Assembly (NCBI GenBank): GCA_963806735.1
Contig: CAWEBE010000079.1
Location: 62,001 to 126,000 of the forward strand
DNA: 64,000 nucleotides
Reading direction: 5' to 3'
Source of the DNA: CADEFX01 sp963806735
Lineage (GTDB): Bacteria > Pseudomonadota > Alphaproteobacteria > Rhizobiales > Hyphomicrobiaceae
Under the pieces are notes generated by a model. That model made no database searches, was not told the DNA's origin, and saw only the letters and a list, made by a program, of their open reading frames with translations. The translations under genes were made by a program, and so were the position numbers. Positions 8,724-18,105 of this stretch are shown piece after piece (the first letter of the stretch is position 1; each line of letters opens with the position of its first letter).

Positions 8724-10286
8724 ATGGCTGAGATCACGGATCGGGCGGCAACGGCGCCGAAGACCGCGATGCAGAGGTTTCTCGACGGCGTCGAGAAGGT
8801 GGGGAACATGGTTCCCCATCCAGTCGTCATCTTTCTCATCCTGATCGCAATCGTCATCGTGCTGTCGGCTTTGCTCGGCGCCGTGGGCACCGGCGTCACA
8901 TTCCAGCGGATCAACCCCGAAACACACGCGATCGAAACCGCCACGACCTCAATTCGCAGCCTGCTGTCGGTGGACGGCATCCGCTTCATGTATGCATCGC
9001 TCATTCCCAACTTCATGAGCTTCACTGCGGTTGGGCTCATGATTGGTGCCATGATCGGCGCCGGGGTTGCGGAGGAATCAGGTCTGGTCGGTGCGCTGAT
9101 CCGCAAGCTCGTCCTCGTGTCACCGGCTTGGGCGTTGACCTACATCCTGGCATTCGTTGGCATCCTCTCGAGTATTGCGGCGGATGCCGGCTATCTGGTC
9201 CTGATTCCACTCGCAGGAGTTGCCTATATGAGCGTCGGACGGCACCCCATCGCCGGCTTGGCGCTTGGCTTCGCCGCAGTGGCCGGCGCATTCACAGTCA
9301 ACATGCTGATCAAGCCGCTCGATGCCGTCCTTGTCGAGTTCACGAATGACGCTGCACGCCTTGTCGATGCCAATAGAACGATTGGTTTGGCGTCGAATGT
9401 CTGGTTCTCGATCGTTTCAGTTGTGTTTCTCACAGTCATTATCGCAGTCATCACGGATCGCATGATCGCGCCACGGCTGGGCGCTTACAAACCGGACCAA
9501 TCGGCTGGCGGCGCTGCCCATGAGCAAGGCGGCACACTCTCAGACGCGGAATCGCGGGGATTGAATTTCGCCCTCATCGGATTGATTGCTCTTATTGTGG
9601 TGTTTGGTTTCCTGACGCTGCCGTCAGGAGCCCCACTCCGCAACCCGGACACCGGCGAGCTGATCGGCAACTCGCCATTCATGAACGGCTTGATCGCCGT
9701 CATCATGCTGGCGTTCCTGGTGACGGGCTGGGCCTATGGCATCGGCGCAGGCACCGTCCGAACCCTGACTGACGTGATCAAGGCGATCGAGAAAGCTGTC
9801 AGCGGCCTCGGCGGAACGATCTTCCTGTTCTTCGTCCTGAGCCAGTTCGTGGCTTATTTCACCTACACGAACATGGGCACCGTCATGGCGCTCAGCCTCT
9901 CCGAAGTCTTGAGCTCAGCGAATATCGGGGCGCTACCACTGCTGATAGGCTTCATCGTTGTCGTGGCGCTGATCGATTTGCTCCTCACCGGGGCGATTGC
10001 CAAGTGGGCGATTTTCGCGCCGGTATTCGTGCCGCTGCTCATGAAGCTCGGCGTTGAACCAGAGGCCGTGCTCGCCGCATACCGCGTCGGCAATTCACCG
10101 ATGAATGCGATCACGCCGCTCAACGCGTATTTCGCGCTCGTCGTTGGCTTTGCCCAGAAGTACGACAAGAGCGCCGGGGTAGGCACCATCGTATCGCTCA
10201 TGCTGCCGTACGTGGTTTGGATCTTCCTCCTGTGGACCGCGCTTTTTGCGGTTTGGAAGGTGCTCGGGCTTCCTTGGGGGCTCTGA
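8724..10286 (+). CDS. abgT: AbgT family transporter
   Basis: A 520-residue membrane transporter of the AbgT family, whose founder imports p-aminobenzoyl-glutamate and other members export antimetabolites such as sulfonamides. The protein starts with the family's typical polar N-terminus and FLDGVEKVGNMVPHPVVIFL, then about ten further membrane segments; the characteristic GNSPMNAITPLNAYF sequence near residues 455-470 is clear. Length fits the family (about 510). The next gene, 66 bases downstream, codes for an M20 peptidase, a pairing that fits uptake and cleavage of a dipeptide-like substrate. Confidence 0.92.
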   Translation: MAEITDRAATAPKTAMQRFLDGVEKVGNMVPHPVVIFLILIAIVIVLSALLGAVGTGVTFQRINPETHAIETATTSIRSLLSVDGIRFMYASLIPNFMSFTAVGLMIGAMIGAGVAEESGLVGALIRKLVLVSPAWALTYILAFVGILSSIAADAGYLVLIPLAGVAYMSVGRHPIAGLALGFAAVAGAFTVNMLIKPLDAVLVEFTNDAARLVDANRTIGLASNVWFSIVSVVFLTVIIAVITDRMIAPRLGAYKPDQSAGGAAHEQGGTLSDAESRGLNFALIGLIALIVVFGFLTLPSGAPLRNPDTGELIGNSPFMNGLIAVIMLAFLVTGWAYGIGAGTVRTLTDVIKAIEKAVSGLGGTIFLFFVLSQFVAYFTYTNMGTVMALSLSEVLSSANIGALPLLIGFIVVVALIDLLLTGAIAKWAIFAPVFVPLLMKLGVEPEAVLAAYRVGNSPMNAITPLNAYFALVVGFAQKYDKSAGVGTIVSLMLPYVVWIFLLWTALFAVWKVLGLPWGL

Positions 10287-10352
10287 CGACACGCTGCAAG
10301 CGCGCTCGAGGGACCTCCATCAACTTGATGCATGGACAGAAGGACGAGGACC

Positions 10353-11555
10353 ATGGCGACTAGGGCGATCCCTCTCGATGTGAAATCGGCCGAGGAGCGC
10401 TTGATGCGTTTTCTGTCGGTCGAAGGCGTGACCGGCCAGGAAGAGAAAATCGCAGCTGCGGTCAGCGATGACTTGAAAAAGGTCGGAGTGCCGGCAGATG
10501 CCATCAAGTTCGACGATGCTCACAAGCGCATTCCGGTGCCGACCGAAACGGGAAATCTCATCGTCGAGTTGCCGGGTACGCGGCCCGGGCCGAGACTGCT
10601 GTTCGCCACACACCTTGACACGGTTCCACTGTGCGCCGGCGCGAAGCCGAAGCGAGAGGGCGATCGCATATCGTCGGACGGTTCGACGGCTCTCGGCGGC
10701 GACAACCGCACGGGCTGCGCCGTCCTCGTGACGCTCGTCGAGACGCTTCTGAAGCACAAGCTCCCGCATCCGCCGATCACTCTGCTGTTCACAGTGCGCG
10801 AGGAGAGCGGCCTGCACGGCGCCCGCGAGCTCAAGCCGGCAAGTCTCGGCGGCGCAACGATGTGCTTCAACGTCGACGGCAAGCTCGCCTCCGAGCTGAT
10901 CGTGGGAGCCGTAGGCCAGGAGAATTGGGAGGTGTCGATCAAAGGCAAGGCCGCTCATGCCGGCGTAGCTCCGGAGAAAGGCATCTCGGCGACGCTGGTT
11001 GGAGCGATCGGATTGGCCGAGGCTCGCGGGGCAGGCTGGTTCGGACAGGTCGTGAAGCCGAACGGCAAGGGCACCAGCAACATCGGCATCTTCGGTGGCA
11101 AAGATAACAAGCCGGCAGGCGATGCCACCAACGTCGTGACCGACTACGCATACCTCAAAGGGGAAGCGCGCAGCCCCGAGGCGGCCTTCGCCACCCAGAT
11201 CACCCTCGGCTTCAAAGAGGCCTTTGCGAAGGCCAAGGGTGAAGTGAAAGATGCGAGTGGCGCCACCGCCGAAGTCAAATTCGACCATGCGGCCGCTTAT
11301 CCGCCATTCAACTTGAGCGAGGAAAGCCCGATCGTCCAGCACGCCACCAAGGCGATCGCATCGCTCGACCTCAAACCGACCTATGTGTTCTCGAATGGCG
11401 GCCTCGATGCCAATTGGCTGGACAAGCACGGCATTCCGACCGTCACCATCGGAGCGGGCCAATACGAGATCCACACTGTGAACGAGTACGTCGACCTTCC
11501 GGAGTACGCGCAAGGCTGTCGCCTGGCGATCGCCCTGGCGACGCTCGATACCTAG
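10353..11555 (+). CDS. M20 family metallopeptidase, peptidase T-like
   Basis: A 400-residue di-zinc aminopeptidase of the M20 family. Metal and catalytic elements are visible: ATHLDTVPL (His and Asp), the bridging Asp in GGDNRTG, the catalytic glutamates in REESG, a later metal Asp in NVDG, and a His near the end in QYEIHTVNEY. The dimerisation (lid) domain lies between, with KGKAAHAG. The ATG at 10353 is preferred over the one at 10332 because the shorter product starts at the family position. It probably shares a transcript with abgT. Likely cytosolic; hydrolyses a small peptide or aminoacyl-glutamate, exact substrate unknown. Confidence 0.88.
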   Translation: MATRAIPLDVKSAEERLMRFLSVEGVTGQEEKIAAAVSDDLKKVGVPADAIKFDDAHKRIPVPTETGNLIVELPGTRPGPRLLFATHLDTVPLCAGAKPKREGDRISSDGSTALGGDNRTGCAVLVTLVETLLKHKLPHPPITLLFTVREESGLHGARELKPASLGGATMCFNVDGKLASELIVGAVGQENWEVSIKGKAAHAGVAPEKGISATLVGAIGLAEARGAGWFGQVVKPNGKGTSNIGIFGGKDNKPAGDATNVVTDYAYLKGEARSPEAAFATQITLGFKEAFAKAKGEVKDASGATAEVKFDHAAAYPPFNLSEESPIVQHATKAIASLDLKPTYVFSNGGLDANWLDKHGIPTVTIGAGQYEIHTVNEYVDLPEYAQGCRLAIALATLDT

Positions 11556-11684
11556 CCATTCGACAAGTGCCGAAGTCGCGTTTGGGACGCAAAGCACGCA
11601 ATCGGACGCCATGCAATGCGGCCTTGCACCGCAATTCACTGATCCGGGGTGCGATCCCGGCCTCTTCTGCGCGGGAAGCATGAC

Positions 11685-13499
11685 GTGAGCGATATCGCAA
11701 TCATCGGCCTCCTGATCGCATGCATCATCGTTCTGTTCGTAACCAACAAGCTGCCGGTTGTTGTCGTTGCCATGGCGACACCGGTGGCACTCTGGGCGGC
11801 CGGCATCCTTTCCTTGCAACAGACTCTGGCTGGCTTCGGCGACCCAGCGGTCATCTTCATTGCCGCGCTGTTCGTGGTGAGCGCGGGGCTCGAGCAAAGC
11901 GGCGTCACTGCCTGGGCAGGCCAACTCCTGATAACCAAGGCCGGCGCGGACAGCCGGGCACGCCTATTGCTGCTGACTATGCTTCTCGTGGCCTTGCTCA
12001 CAGCCCTTATCAGCGTCAACGGCGCGGTCGCTGCGCTGCTGCCGGTCGTGGTGGTCATAGCCGTGCGATTGAAGAGGGCGCCGTCACAACTGTTGATGCC
12101 GCTCGTATTTGCCGCGCACGCAGGCTCACTGCTCGCCTTGACAGGCACACCAGTTAACGTCCTCGTCTCCGATGCCGCGATCGACGCAGGCCTGCCTCCG
12201 TTCGGGTTCTTCGAGTTCGCGCTGGTCGGAATTCCACTGCTGGCGGGCACGATGGCGATCATCATCCTGTTTGGACAGCAACTGTTGCCCGAGAGCAGTG
12301 GCCGTTCCCTGCCGTCCGACTTCAGCAAGCACGCCCGGACGCTGCTCGAGCAATACGGGCTGAGCACTGGTCTGTTCCGCATGCGAGTCAAAGAGACGTC
12401 ACCGCTTGTCGGGCAGAGAACGGACACGATTGACTTGAAGGACTTTGTTTCTCTTCAGATCACAGGCTTCCATGAGCGAGGGGGAAATAGGCCCCTCCGG
12501 CGCGAGACGTTGGAGGCCGGCGACTACATCATCGTTCGAGGGCAAGCCGAAAATGCTTCGGAGTTCGCCCTCGCCAATCACCTGGCAATCCGCGATGACG
12601 CTGGCGAAGAAGAAGTCGAGCAGGTGCTGTTCAACCGCAACTCCGGACTTGCGGAGGTGATGATTCCGCCCCGTTCTGCGTTTATTGGGGAAACGGTCTT
12701 CCCCGGCATGGTCACGGAAAGCGGCGACCTCCTCGTTATCGCGGTCCAGCGGCATGGCAGCGGGCTGGCCGATGCTCCCACGAAGCTACAGGCAGGTGAT
12801 ACCTTGCTCTTACAGGGGACCTGGAAAGCACTCGATGTTCATCTCGACGACCCAGATGTCCTGGTGGTGAACTCCCCGGAGATCGTGCGGCGACAGGCGG
12901 TGCCACTCGGATCGGGCGCAATGCAAGCCATCGTGATCCTGTTAGGGATGGTCGTGCTGCTGGCAACAGGTCTCGTACCTCCCGCCGTCGCGGGGCTGCT
13001 CGCCGCAGGTGCGCTCGTCCTCAGTCACGTGCTGACCGTCGATCAGGCCTATCGGTCGATCGACTGGACGACCGTCATCCTCATAGCCGCCATGATGCCG
13101 CTCTCGACCGCCATGATAGAGACTGGGGCGGCGAAACTGATGGCCGAAGCCCTCGTTTCGATGGTTGGTGACGCCGGCCCCCACGCGCTCCTGGCCGGAT
13201 TGTTTCTGCTGACGGCCGTGCTCGGGCAACTGATCAGCAACACGGCTACCGCCTTGATCGTGATCCCGATCAGCGCTGCTGCCGCGACCCAGATCGGCAT
13301 GTCGCCGCGGCCCGTGTTGATAAGTGTGGCGGTAGCGGCAGCTGCCGCCTTCCTCACACCCATTGCAACACCGACCAACCTGATGGTGATGGGTCCCGGT
13401 GGCTACAAATTCGGCGACTACTGGAAGCTGGGGTTGCCGCTGCTGATCTGGTTTTTCGTAATCGCGACGTTCTACGTGCCCTTGGTTTGGAGATTCTAA
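11685..13499 (+). CDS. SLC13 family permease with RCK_C domains
   Basis: A 604-residue transporter of the SLC13/DASS ion transporter superfamily. N-terminal helices (residues 1-190) end in GTPVNVLVSDAA, followed by a cytosolic insert of two TrkA-C/RCK_C domains (roughly 210-380, e.g. LRRETLEAGDYIIVRG and LQAGDTLLLQG) and a second set of helices with SNTATALIVIPIS and TPIATPTNLMVMGPGGY, the two hairpin motifs of this family. A GTG at 11685 with GGGAAG upstream is taken as start, since the frame before it (from 11649) is polar and arginine-rich. Substrate may be sulfate or a dicarboxylate; not determinable from sequence. Confidence 0.87.
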   Translation: MSDIAIIGLLIACIIVLFVTNKLPVVVVAMATPVALWAAGILSLQQTLAGFGDPAVIFIAALFVVSAGLEQSGVTAWAGQLLITKAGADSRARLLLLTMLLVALLTALISVNGAVAALLPVVVVIAVRLKRAPSQLLMPLVFAAHAGSLLALTGTPVNVLVSDAAIDAGLPPFGFFEFALVGIPLLAGTMAIIILFGQQLLPESSGRSLPSDFSKHARTLLEQYGLSTGLFRMRVKETSPLVGQRTDTIDLKDFVSLQITGFHERGGNRPLRRETLEAGDYIIVRGQAENASEFALANHLAIRDDAGEEEVEQVLFNRNSGLAEVMIPPRSAFIGETVFPGMVTESGDLLVIAVQRHGSGLADAPTKLQAGDTLLLQGTWKALDVHLDDPDVLVVNSPEIVRRQAVPLGSGAMQAIVILLGMVVLLATGLVPPAVAGLLAAGALVLSHVLTVDQAYRSIDWTTVILIAAMMPLSTAMIETGAAKLMAEALVSMVGDAGPHALLAGLFLLTAVLGQLISNTATALIVIPISAAAATQIGMSPRPVLISVAVAAAAAFLTPIATPTNLMVMGPGGYKFGDYWKLGLPLLIWFFVIATFYVPLVWRF

Positions 13500-13543
13500 G
13501 TCGCGTACTGGATAGGGCCAAGGCTTGTAGCTGCCCGAGACAA

Positions 13544-14038
13544 TCAGCTTCGTGCCAGGCTGATCGTGACACCGGCAAGGCCGGTTCCGACGGTCTTGAT
13601 CTCGATTCGCTGGCCCGCCCCGCTGTTCGTCACCGACATGGTGCCCGAGACCGCACCGCTGATGGCAAGGTTCAGGCTCAACTCGGTTGCACGGCCGTTG
13701 ACAGCGCCCGCGGCGTTGAAAGTCCGCTCTTCCCAGTGCCCCGTCACGCGGCCGTCCTGCTGGCTGAGCGTCGCCCGCATCTCGATCTTGTAACTGCTCG
13801 AAGCGCAGCGGATAGCAAGCGCCAGATCCGAGCCTGCCGATCTAGCATTGTAATAAGCTCGGCACGTGATCTGCTCAGTCTTGCCCTGGTCGAGGTGGAC
13901 TTGGCCATTGCCGCTCCAACTTCCCACCAGCCGGGGGAACGGGCCTTCGGCACGGGCCTCGGGAGCCTGCCCCGCCAGCACCAAACTCCCAACGAGCGCC
14001 ACAAGGGCGACGAGCTTATGCTTGCCTGTGCCAGCCAT
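13544..14038 (-). CDS. Secreted protein of unknown function (paralogue of 20271-20819)
   Basis: A 164-residue protein with a Sec signal peptide (KHKLVALVALVGSLVLAG, cleavage after APEARA) and a single domain with GSWSGNGQVHLDQGKTEQITCRA, a central IRCASSSYKIEM and an end GLAGVTISLARS. The second secreted protein at 20271 shares the same pattern (GRWTGEGRL, CRVTYFL, IRCASTSGSIEI, ALVGLTLILSK), so the two are paralogues with one conserved disulfide candidate (two Cys). Likely a periplasmic beta-rich protein. No function known to me. Met at 14038 is used because the signal peptide follows it directly. Confidence 0.75.
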   Translation of the reverse strand: MAGTGKHKLVALVALVGSLVLAGQAPEARAEGPFPRLVGSWSGNGQVHLDQGKTEQITCRAYYNARSAGSDLALAIRCASSSYKIEMRATLSQQDGRVTGHWEERTFNAAGAVNGRATELSLNLAISGAVSGTMSVTNSGAGQRIEIKTVGTGLAGVTISLARS

Positions 14039-14263
14039 AATTGCGTTCTCCTCGCGTCCCACACGCTGAAATATGAACCGCACAGGCTTTTGGAAGCGGC
14101 TGCCGGGGAGATTGCCGTTCAACTCCCATCACGATCAAGTCAGCGCTCTATCCCACCGTCCGGCGCCCGTGCTCCGTCCCGGGACGCAGGACATGGCAGA
14201 TGGCACGCGTAACCGCTGTTACCCGAGGAACAGGCCGAGCGATAAATTGCAGTATGGTGCAGG

Positions 14264-15046
14264 CTATTGCGACTTCACCCGCAGCCGGGTGAGGCCGTGC
14301 GCTCCGTCAGCGATACCGGACTTGAGAACGAAGTCGTCATCGTAGTCGCCGCCGTTCTGGCTGCGGTAGGCGATCGGTTGTGTTGTCTGGAGCATGGCAA
14401 GACGCGCTGCAAGGGCCGCCTCGAGCGCTTTGTATTCCTCATCCGACACGCGGTTGGCGCCATGCATCAGGTACGGCGGCAGCACGGACATACCCGTGTA
14501 CCAGAGCACCCCGTAATTGATCGGAAACAGTAGGTCGTCGATGCTTCCGACCACGCCACGCGGGCCAACGCTCGGACCACTTGCTCCGGTGGTGACGATC
14601 AGCATCCCACGCTTGCCCTTCAGCGTGCCATCACCGTAGCGCAGGTTGCGCTTCGGGTTGGTGGGGTCCACGACGCGATAAGCCCAGCCGGCAGCGAGTA
14701 CACGATCAAACCAGCCTTTCAGGATCGCCGGCGCGGAAAACCACCACAGGGGAAACTGCAGGAGAACCACGTCCGCCCACATCACTTTGTCCTGCTCCCC
14801 CTTCACATCGGCGGCCTGCGTGCCCTCCTTGAAGCTGCGGAAGGACGAGGCTCCATAGATGAGCCGCCCGGCTGGCTCCGTGTCGGTGAAGTCCTCCTTG
14901 TCGGCAACCGCCTTCCAGCGCATTGCATAGAGGTCTGACTGGCTCACCTCGTGTCCTGCCACCTCCAAAGTGCGCACGCCAAAATCGCGCAGCGAGCCAT
15001 TCAGCGACCTTCCCTCCGGATGAGCGAATACCCACAAGACCTTCAT
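14264..15046 (-). CDS. NAD(P)H dehydrogenase (quinone)-like flavodoxin-fold protein
   Basis: A 260-residue member of the flavodoxin-2 family (NQO1/MdaB/KefF type). It begins MKVLWVFAHPEGRSLNGSL, the FMN/FAD phosphate-binding loop of this family, and contains LLQFPLWWFSAPAILKGWFD, the conserved isoalloxazine and dimer-contact segment, plus VTTGASGPSV. It should reduce quinones or other electrophiles with two electrons from NAD(P)H in the cytosol. The Met at 15046 gives the standard N-terminus. It is 115 bases downstream of the threonine ammonia-lyase gene on the same strand; there is no clear functional link. Confidence 0.88.
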   Translation of the reverse strand: MKVLWVFAHPEGRSLNGSLRDFGVRTLEVAGHEVSQSDLYAMRWKAVADKEDFTDTEPAGRLIYGASSFRSFKEGTQAADVKGEQDKVMWADVVLLQFPLWWFSAPAILKGWFDRVLAAGWAYRVVDPTNPKRNLRYGDGTLKGKRGMLIVTTGASGPSVGPRGVVGSIDDLLFPINYGVLWYTGMSVLPPYLMHGANRVSDEEYKALEAALAARLAMLQTTQPIAYRSQNGGDYDDDFVLKSGIADGAHGLTRLRVKSQ

Positions 15047-15161
15047 TCCTGACCTTCCCTCGATTGCGACCCGCATGTGGACAGGCCCGGCGCGCCCAGT
15101 GCACTACGGAAAAGACTTTGCTCGGTGAGGTTGCAGCGGCAAACAGGTGCTGTAGCACGCT

Positions 15162-16409
15162 TCACCGTGCACCGCCTGGATTGGTGACCACCTCGACTTC
15201 AAGTCCCGCAGCCCTGATCCTGGCCACCGTATCATCGAGATGCGCACGGTCGCGCGTCTCGATCACCACCTCCAGCAGCGTGCCCTTGGCCGGCAGGTCG
15301 GAGAATACGCGCTGATGCGAGACCTCCACGATATTGGCCCCTGCATCGCCCAGCAATTGCGCTACGCGCGCAAGCTGACCGGGCCGGTCCACGAGGTCGA
15401 TGGCAAGCTGCGACAGGCGTCCGTCGCGAGCAAGCTCGCGCGTCAGGACACCCGCAAGCAGACGCGTATCGATGTTGCCGCCGCACAGCACGAGTCCAAC
15501 GTTGCGTCCGGTAAACCGTCCCTTGTTCGCGTGCACCGCAGCCAATCCTGCAGCACCCGCGCCTTCTACCACGGTCTTCTCGATAGTGATGAGCAGGCTG
15601 ACGGCGCACTCGATATCCGCCTCGGTTACGAGCAGGATGTCGTCGACGGTGCGCCGCACGAGCTCGGTCGTGATGCGTCCCGGCGCCTTGACGGCAATGC
15701 CCTCCGCCAGCGTGTCGCCGCGCATGGTCAGCGTCTGACCCTTGATGGCGTTGAACATCGACGGGTAGAGCAACGCCTGCACGCCGATGACCTGGATGCC
15801 GGGCTTCAGCGCCTTGGCGGCGACGGCCATGCCCGAAATCAGCCCGCCGCCGCCGATCGGAACCACCAGCGTGTCGAGATCGGGCACAGCGGCCAACATC
15901 TCCAGCGCGACAGTGCCCTGCCCGGCAATCACCAGGGGATCATCGTAAGGATGGATGAACGTCAGACCCTTATCCTTGCCGTGCACATGCGCGAAGGCTG
16001 CCGCATCCTCCAGCGTATCCCCGGTGACGATCACCTCTGCTCCGTGACGGCGCGTGTTCTCGACCTTCACCATGGGCGTGCCGATCGGCATGACGATGGT
16101 CGCGGGAATGTCGAGGCGGCTGGCGTGGTAGGCCACGCCCTGCGCGTGATTGCCGGCCGACATAGCGATGACACCCCGTCGGCGCTCCGCGGCGTCGAGC
16201 GCGGAAAGCCGGTTCAGCGCCCCCCGTTCCTTGAACGAGGCTGTGAATTGCAGATTCTCGAACTTGAGCCAGACCCGGCAGCCGAGGATCTCCTCCAGCG
16301 TGCGGCTCGGATCGCAGTCGGTGACGGTGACGGCCCCGGCAATCGTGCGCGCCGCCTGCTCCACATCGGCAAGCGTGACGGCGACTGATCTCGTATCGGC
16401 AGGAGCCAT
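15162..16409 (-). CDS. ilvA: Threonine ammonia-lyase (threonine dehydratase)
   Basis: A 415-residue PLP enzyme of fold type II that converts threonine to 2-oxobutyrate and ammonia. The PLP lysine is in TASFKERGALN (Lys60), the phosphate cup in IGGGGLISG, and SAGNHAQGVAYHA is the serine/threonine dehydratase signature. One C-terminal ACT domain (about residues 330-410, DLVDRPGQLARVAQLL) makes it the shorter, TdcB/IlvA2-like form rather than the two-ACT biosynthetic IlvA. Start at 16409 (MAPADTRS) is preferred; earlier Mets are at 16457 and 16433. Divergent from the Lin0512 pair, with 147 bases between. Confidence 0.9.
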   Translation of the reverse strand: MAPADTRSVAVTLADVEQAARTIAGAVTVTDCDPSRTLEEILGCRVWLKFENLQFTASFKERGALNRLSALDAAERRRGVIAMSAGNHAQGVAYHASRLDIPATIVMPIGTPMVKVENTRRHGAEVIVTGDTLEDAAAFAHVHGKDKGLTFIHPYDDPLVIAGQGTVALEMLAAVPDLDTLVVPIGGGGLISGMAVAAKALKPGIQVIGVQALLYPSMFNAIKGQTLTMRGDTLAEGIAVKAPGRITTELVRRTVDDILLVTEADIECAVSLLITIEKTVVEGAGAAGLAAVHANKGRFTGRNVGLVLCGGNIDTRLLAGVLTRELARDGRLSQLAIDLVDRPGQLARVAQLLGDAGANIVEVSHQRVFSDLPAKGTLLEVVIETRDRAHLDDTVARIRAAGLEVEVVTNPGGAR

Positions 16410-16556
16410 GGAACTGCCCTTCGCTGTCCGCATCGGTCCGGCCGGCAGCCATATCACACCGAGCGACCGGCAACAGCAGGAAGCTCTTTCTTGTTCCCGG
16501 TCCCATTGCGTAGTCTGTTAGGTGTTCTGCATCTCCAGTTGCGGTGAGAGTAGCAA

Positions 16557-16916
16557 ATGGCACTGAAACGCATGGTTCTCGAAATCGGCATGGGAACCGA
16601 TATCCGCGGCGCCGACAGCACCAAGGCTGCCGTGCGGGCCCTGCGTGACGCGCTCTGGCGCAATTCATTGAGCATCGCCGACGCCCTCGGCCTGCCGCGC
16701 GAGGCAATGCAGATCGAGATCCTGATCGGCGTGCCGAGGCCGGAGACAGTGAACAAGGCGGAGGTGCTGGCCGTGCTGCCGTATGGCGCCGGCACAATAC
16801 GCGTCGTGGCCGGCGGGCTGGAAATCCCCAACGACGCCGGCACGGATTCCACTCTGATCGCACATGCCGCTGCCGTCGTACGCCTCGATGTCCCGACGGG
16901 GAGGGCGGCGCGATGA
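16557..16916 (+). CDS. Lin0512 family protein, first of a coupled pair
   Basis: A 119-residue protein of the Lin0512 family: it starts KRMVLEIGMGTDIRGAD followed by STKAAVRALRDAL, the conserved start of this family. Small cytosolic proteins of this type have no established biochemical role that I know of. The stop overlaps the start of the next gene by four bases (ATGA), and the next gene codes for a paralogue, so the two are probably made in equal amounts and may form a hetero-oligomer. Confidence 0.78.
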   Translation: MALKRMVLEIGMGTDIRGADSTKAAVRALRDALWRNSLSIADALGLPREAMQIEILIGVPRPETVNKAEVLAVLPYGAGTIRVVAGGLEIPNDAGTDSTLIAHAAAVVRLDVPTGRAAR

Positions 16917-17263
16917 CCAAGCGGATCATCCTTGAGCTGGGCGCCGGCACCGCGTTGCACGGTGGGCAATACACCAAGGCAGCTGTGCGGGCTGTGGACG
17001 ACGCCCTGCACCACAGTTCCCTGTCCTTCTTGCGCGCGCTCGAAATCGATCCTGCCGCCATGCAGGTCGAGGTCACCATAGGTGTGCAGAAGCCGGAGCA
17101 GGTTGATCCTGCCGCGGTCAAAGCTACGCTTCCCCATGGTCAGGTCACGGTGAAAGTGGTGAAAGGCGGCCTCGACGTCGTCGATGACGACAACAAGGAC
17201 GTGACCGTGATCGCCAGCGCCGCCATCGCTGTGCGTGTCGACCTCCCCGGATCAGCGGGCTAG
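16913..17263 (+). CDS. Lin0512 family protein, second of a coupled pair
   Basis: A 116-residue paralogue of the preceding gene: KRIILELGAGTALHGGQYTK lines up with KRMVLEIGMGTDIRGADSTK, and both end in a short Val/Ala-rich strand followed by VRLDVP or VRVDLP. It overlaps the upstream gene by four bases and ends 11 bases before the convergent carboxymuconolactone-decarboxylase-like gene. Function unknown; a two-component complex with its partner is an inference from the coupling. Confidence 0.78.
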   Translation: MTKRIILELGAGTALHGGQYTKAAVRAVDDALHHSSLSFLRALEIDPAAMQVEVTIGVQKPEQVDPAAVKATLPHGQVTVKVVKGGLDVVDDDNKDVTVIASAAIAVRVDLPGSAG

Positions 17264-17274
17264 CCTCTCCGTCC

Positions 17275-18024
17275 TCATAGCACCTCGCTCAGAATGGCCA
17301 GACCATTGAGCGCGCGCGGGAAGCCGCCATAGGGTGCTGTCTGAATGACGGCCTCGACGATTTCTTCGCGCACGAGCCCGATGTTGAGGGCGGATTGCGA
17401 GAACTTGCGCAACTGCCCTTCCAACCCCATCGCCGTGAAGGCCGCGATGGCGCACAGCATGCGCTCGCGGTGCGTGAGACCGGGCCGCGACCACAGCTCG
17501 CCGTACCCGTAGCGAACGGCCGATGGGTACAGGGCTCCGGTGATGGCGTTACCCGGCGCCGCATAACCCTGATTGGCACGCGCACCGTGCAGCTTTGCCA
17601 TAACCTCGCGGCCTCGCGCATCGAGCGCCTCGTTGCTGTCGTCGCGGGCGGGCTCGTCGGGCACGGTCAACCCTTGCGCAGAGAAGATCTCCCGCGCACG
17701 GGCGGCGGACGCCTCGGTTGTAGGAAAGCCGGCATAGAGGCCGACCTGCATGAAGACCTCGAGGATAGCCCGCGGCCGCATATCGAGCGAGAGGGCGGCG
17801 CCAACCATGCCGCCGAGCGCATCAAGCCGCTGCAGCACGCTCAAGGTGGCCAGCGTGCAGATCATGCGATCCGTTATCGCCAGCCCGGGACGAGCCCAGA
17901 TACCGCCATAGGCGACCTCGTCCATCCAATCCCCATAGCCCGGGACCGCGGATGGAACGACGGATTGCGGATGGAGGCGCGAGCGTAATTCGGCCCCACG
18001 CCTGCGCAAATCTTCCCGGGTCAT
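17275..18024 (-). CDS. Carboxymuconolactone decarboxylase family protein (two domains)
   Basis: A 249-residue protein with two repeats of the all-helical carboxymuconolactone decarboxylase (AhpD-like) fold. The C-terminal repeat is typical: EGQLRKFSQSALNIGLVREE, then QTAPYGGFPRALNG. The N-terminal repeat has TLATLSVLQRLDALGGMVGA and QVGLYAGFPTTE. Neither has the CxxC pair of peroxidase AhpD, so it is closer to PcaC-type decarboxylases or to uncharacterised relatives. Met at 18024 is used; the frame opens at 18069. It is divergent from another family member at 18106, with 81 bases between. Confidence 0.8.
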   Translation of the reverse strand: MTREDLRRRGAELRSRLHPQSVVPSAVPGYGDWMDEVAYGGIWARPGLAITDRMICTLATLSVLQRLDALGGMVGAALSLDMRPRAILEVFMQVGLYAGFPTTEASAARAREIFSAQGLTVPDEPARDDSNEALDARGREVMAKLHGARANQGYAAPGNAITGALYPSAVRYGYGELWSRPGLTHRERMLCAIAAFTAMGLEGQLRKFSQSALNIGLVREEIVEAVIQTAPYGGFPRALNGLAILSEVL

Positions 18025-18105
18025 GTCCGTCCTCCTCTCGCACTTTCGTTGGCGGCCAATGGCTCGCAAGATACAAGTAACCCCCAGAGTAGCAGGAGAT
18101 CAGTC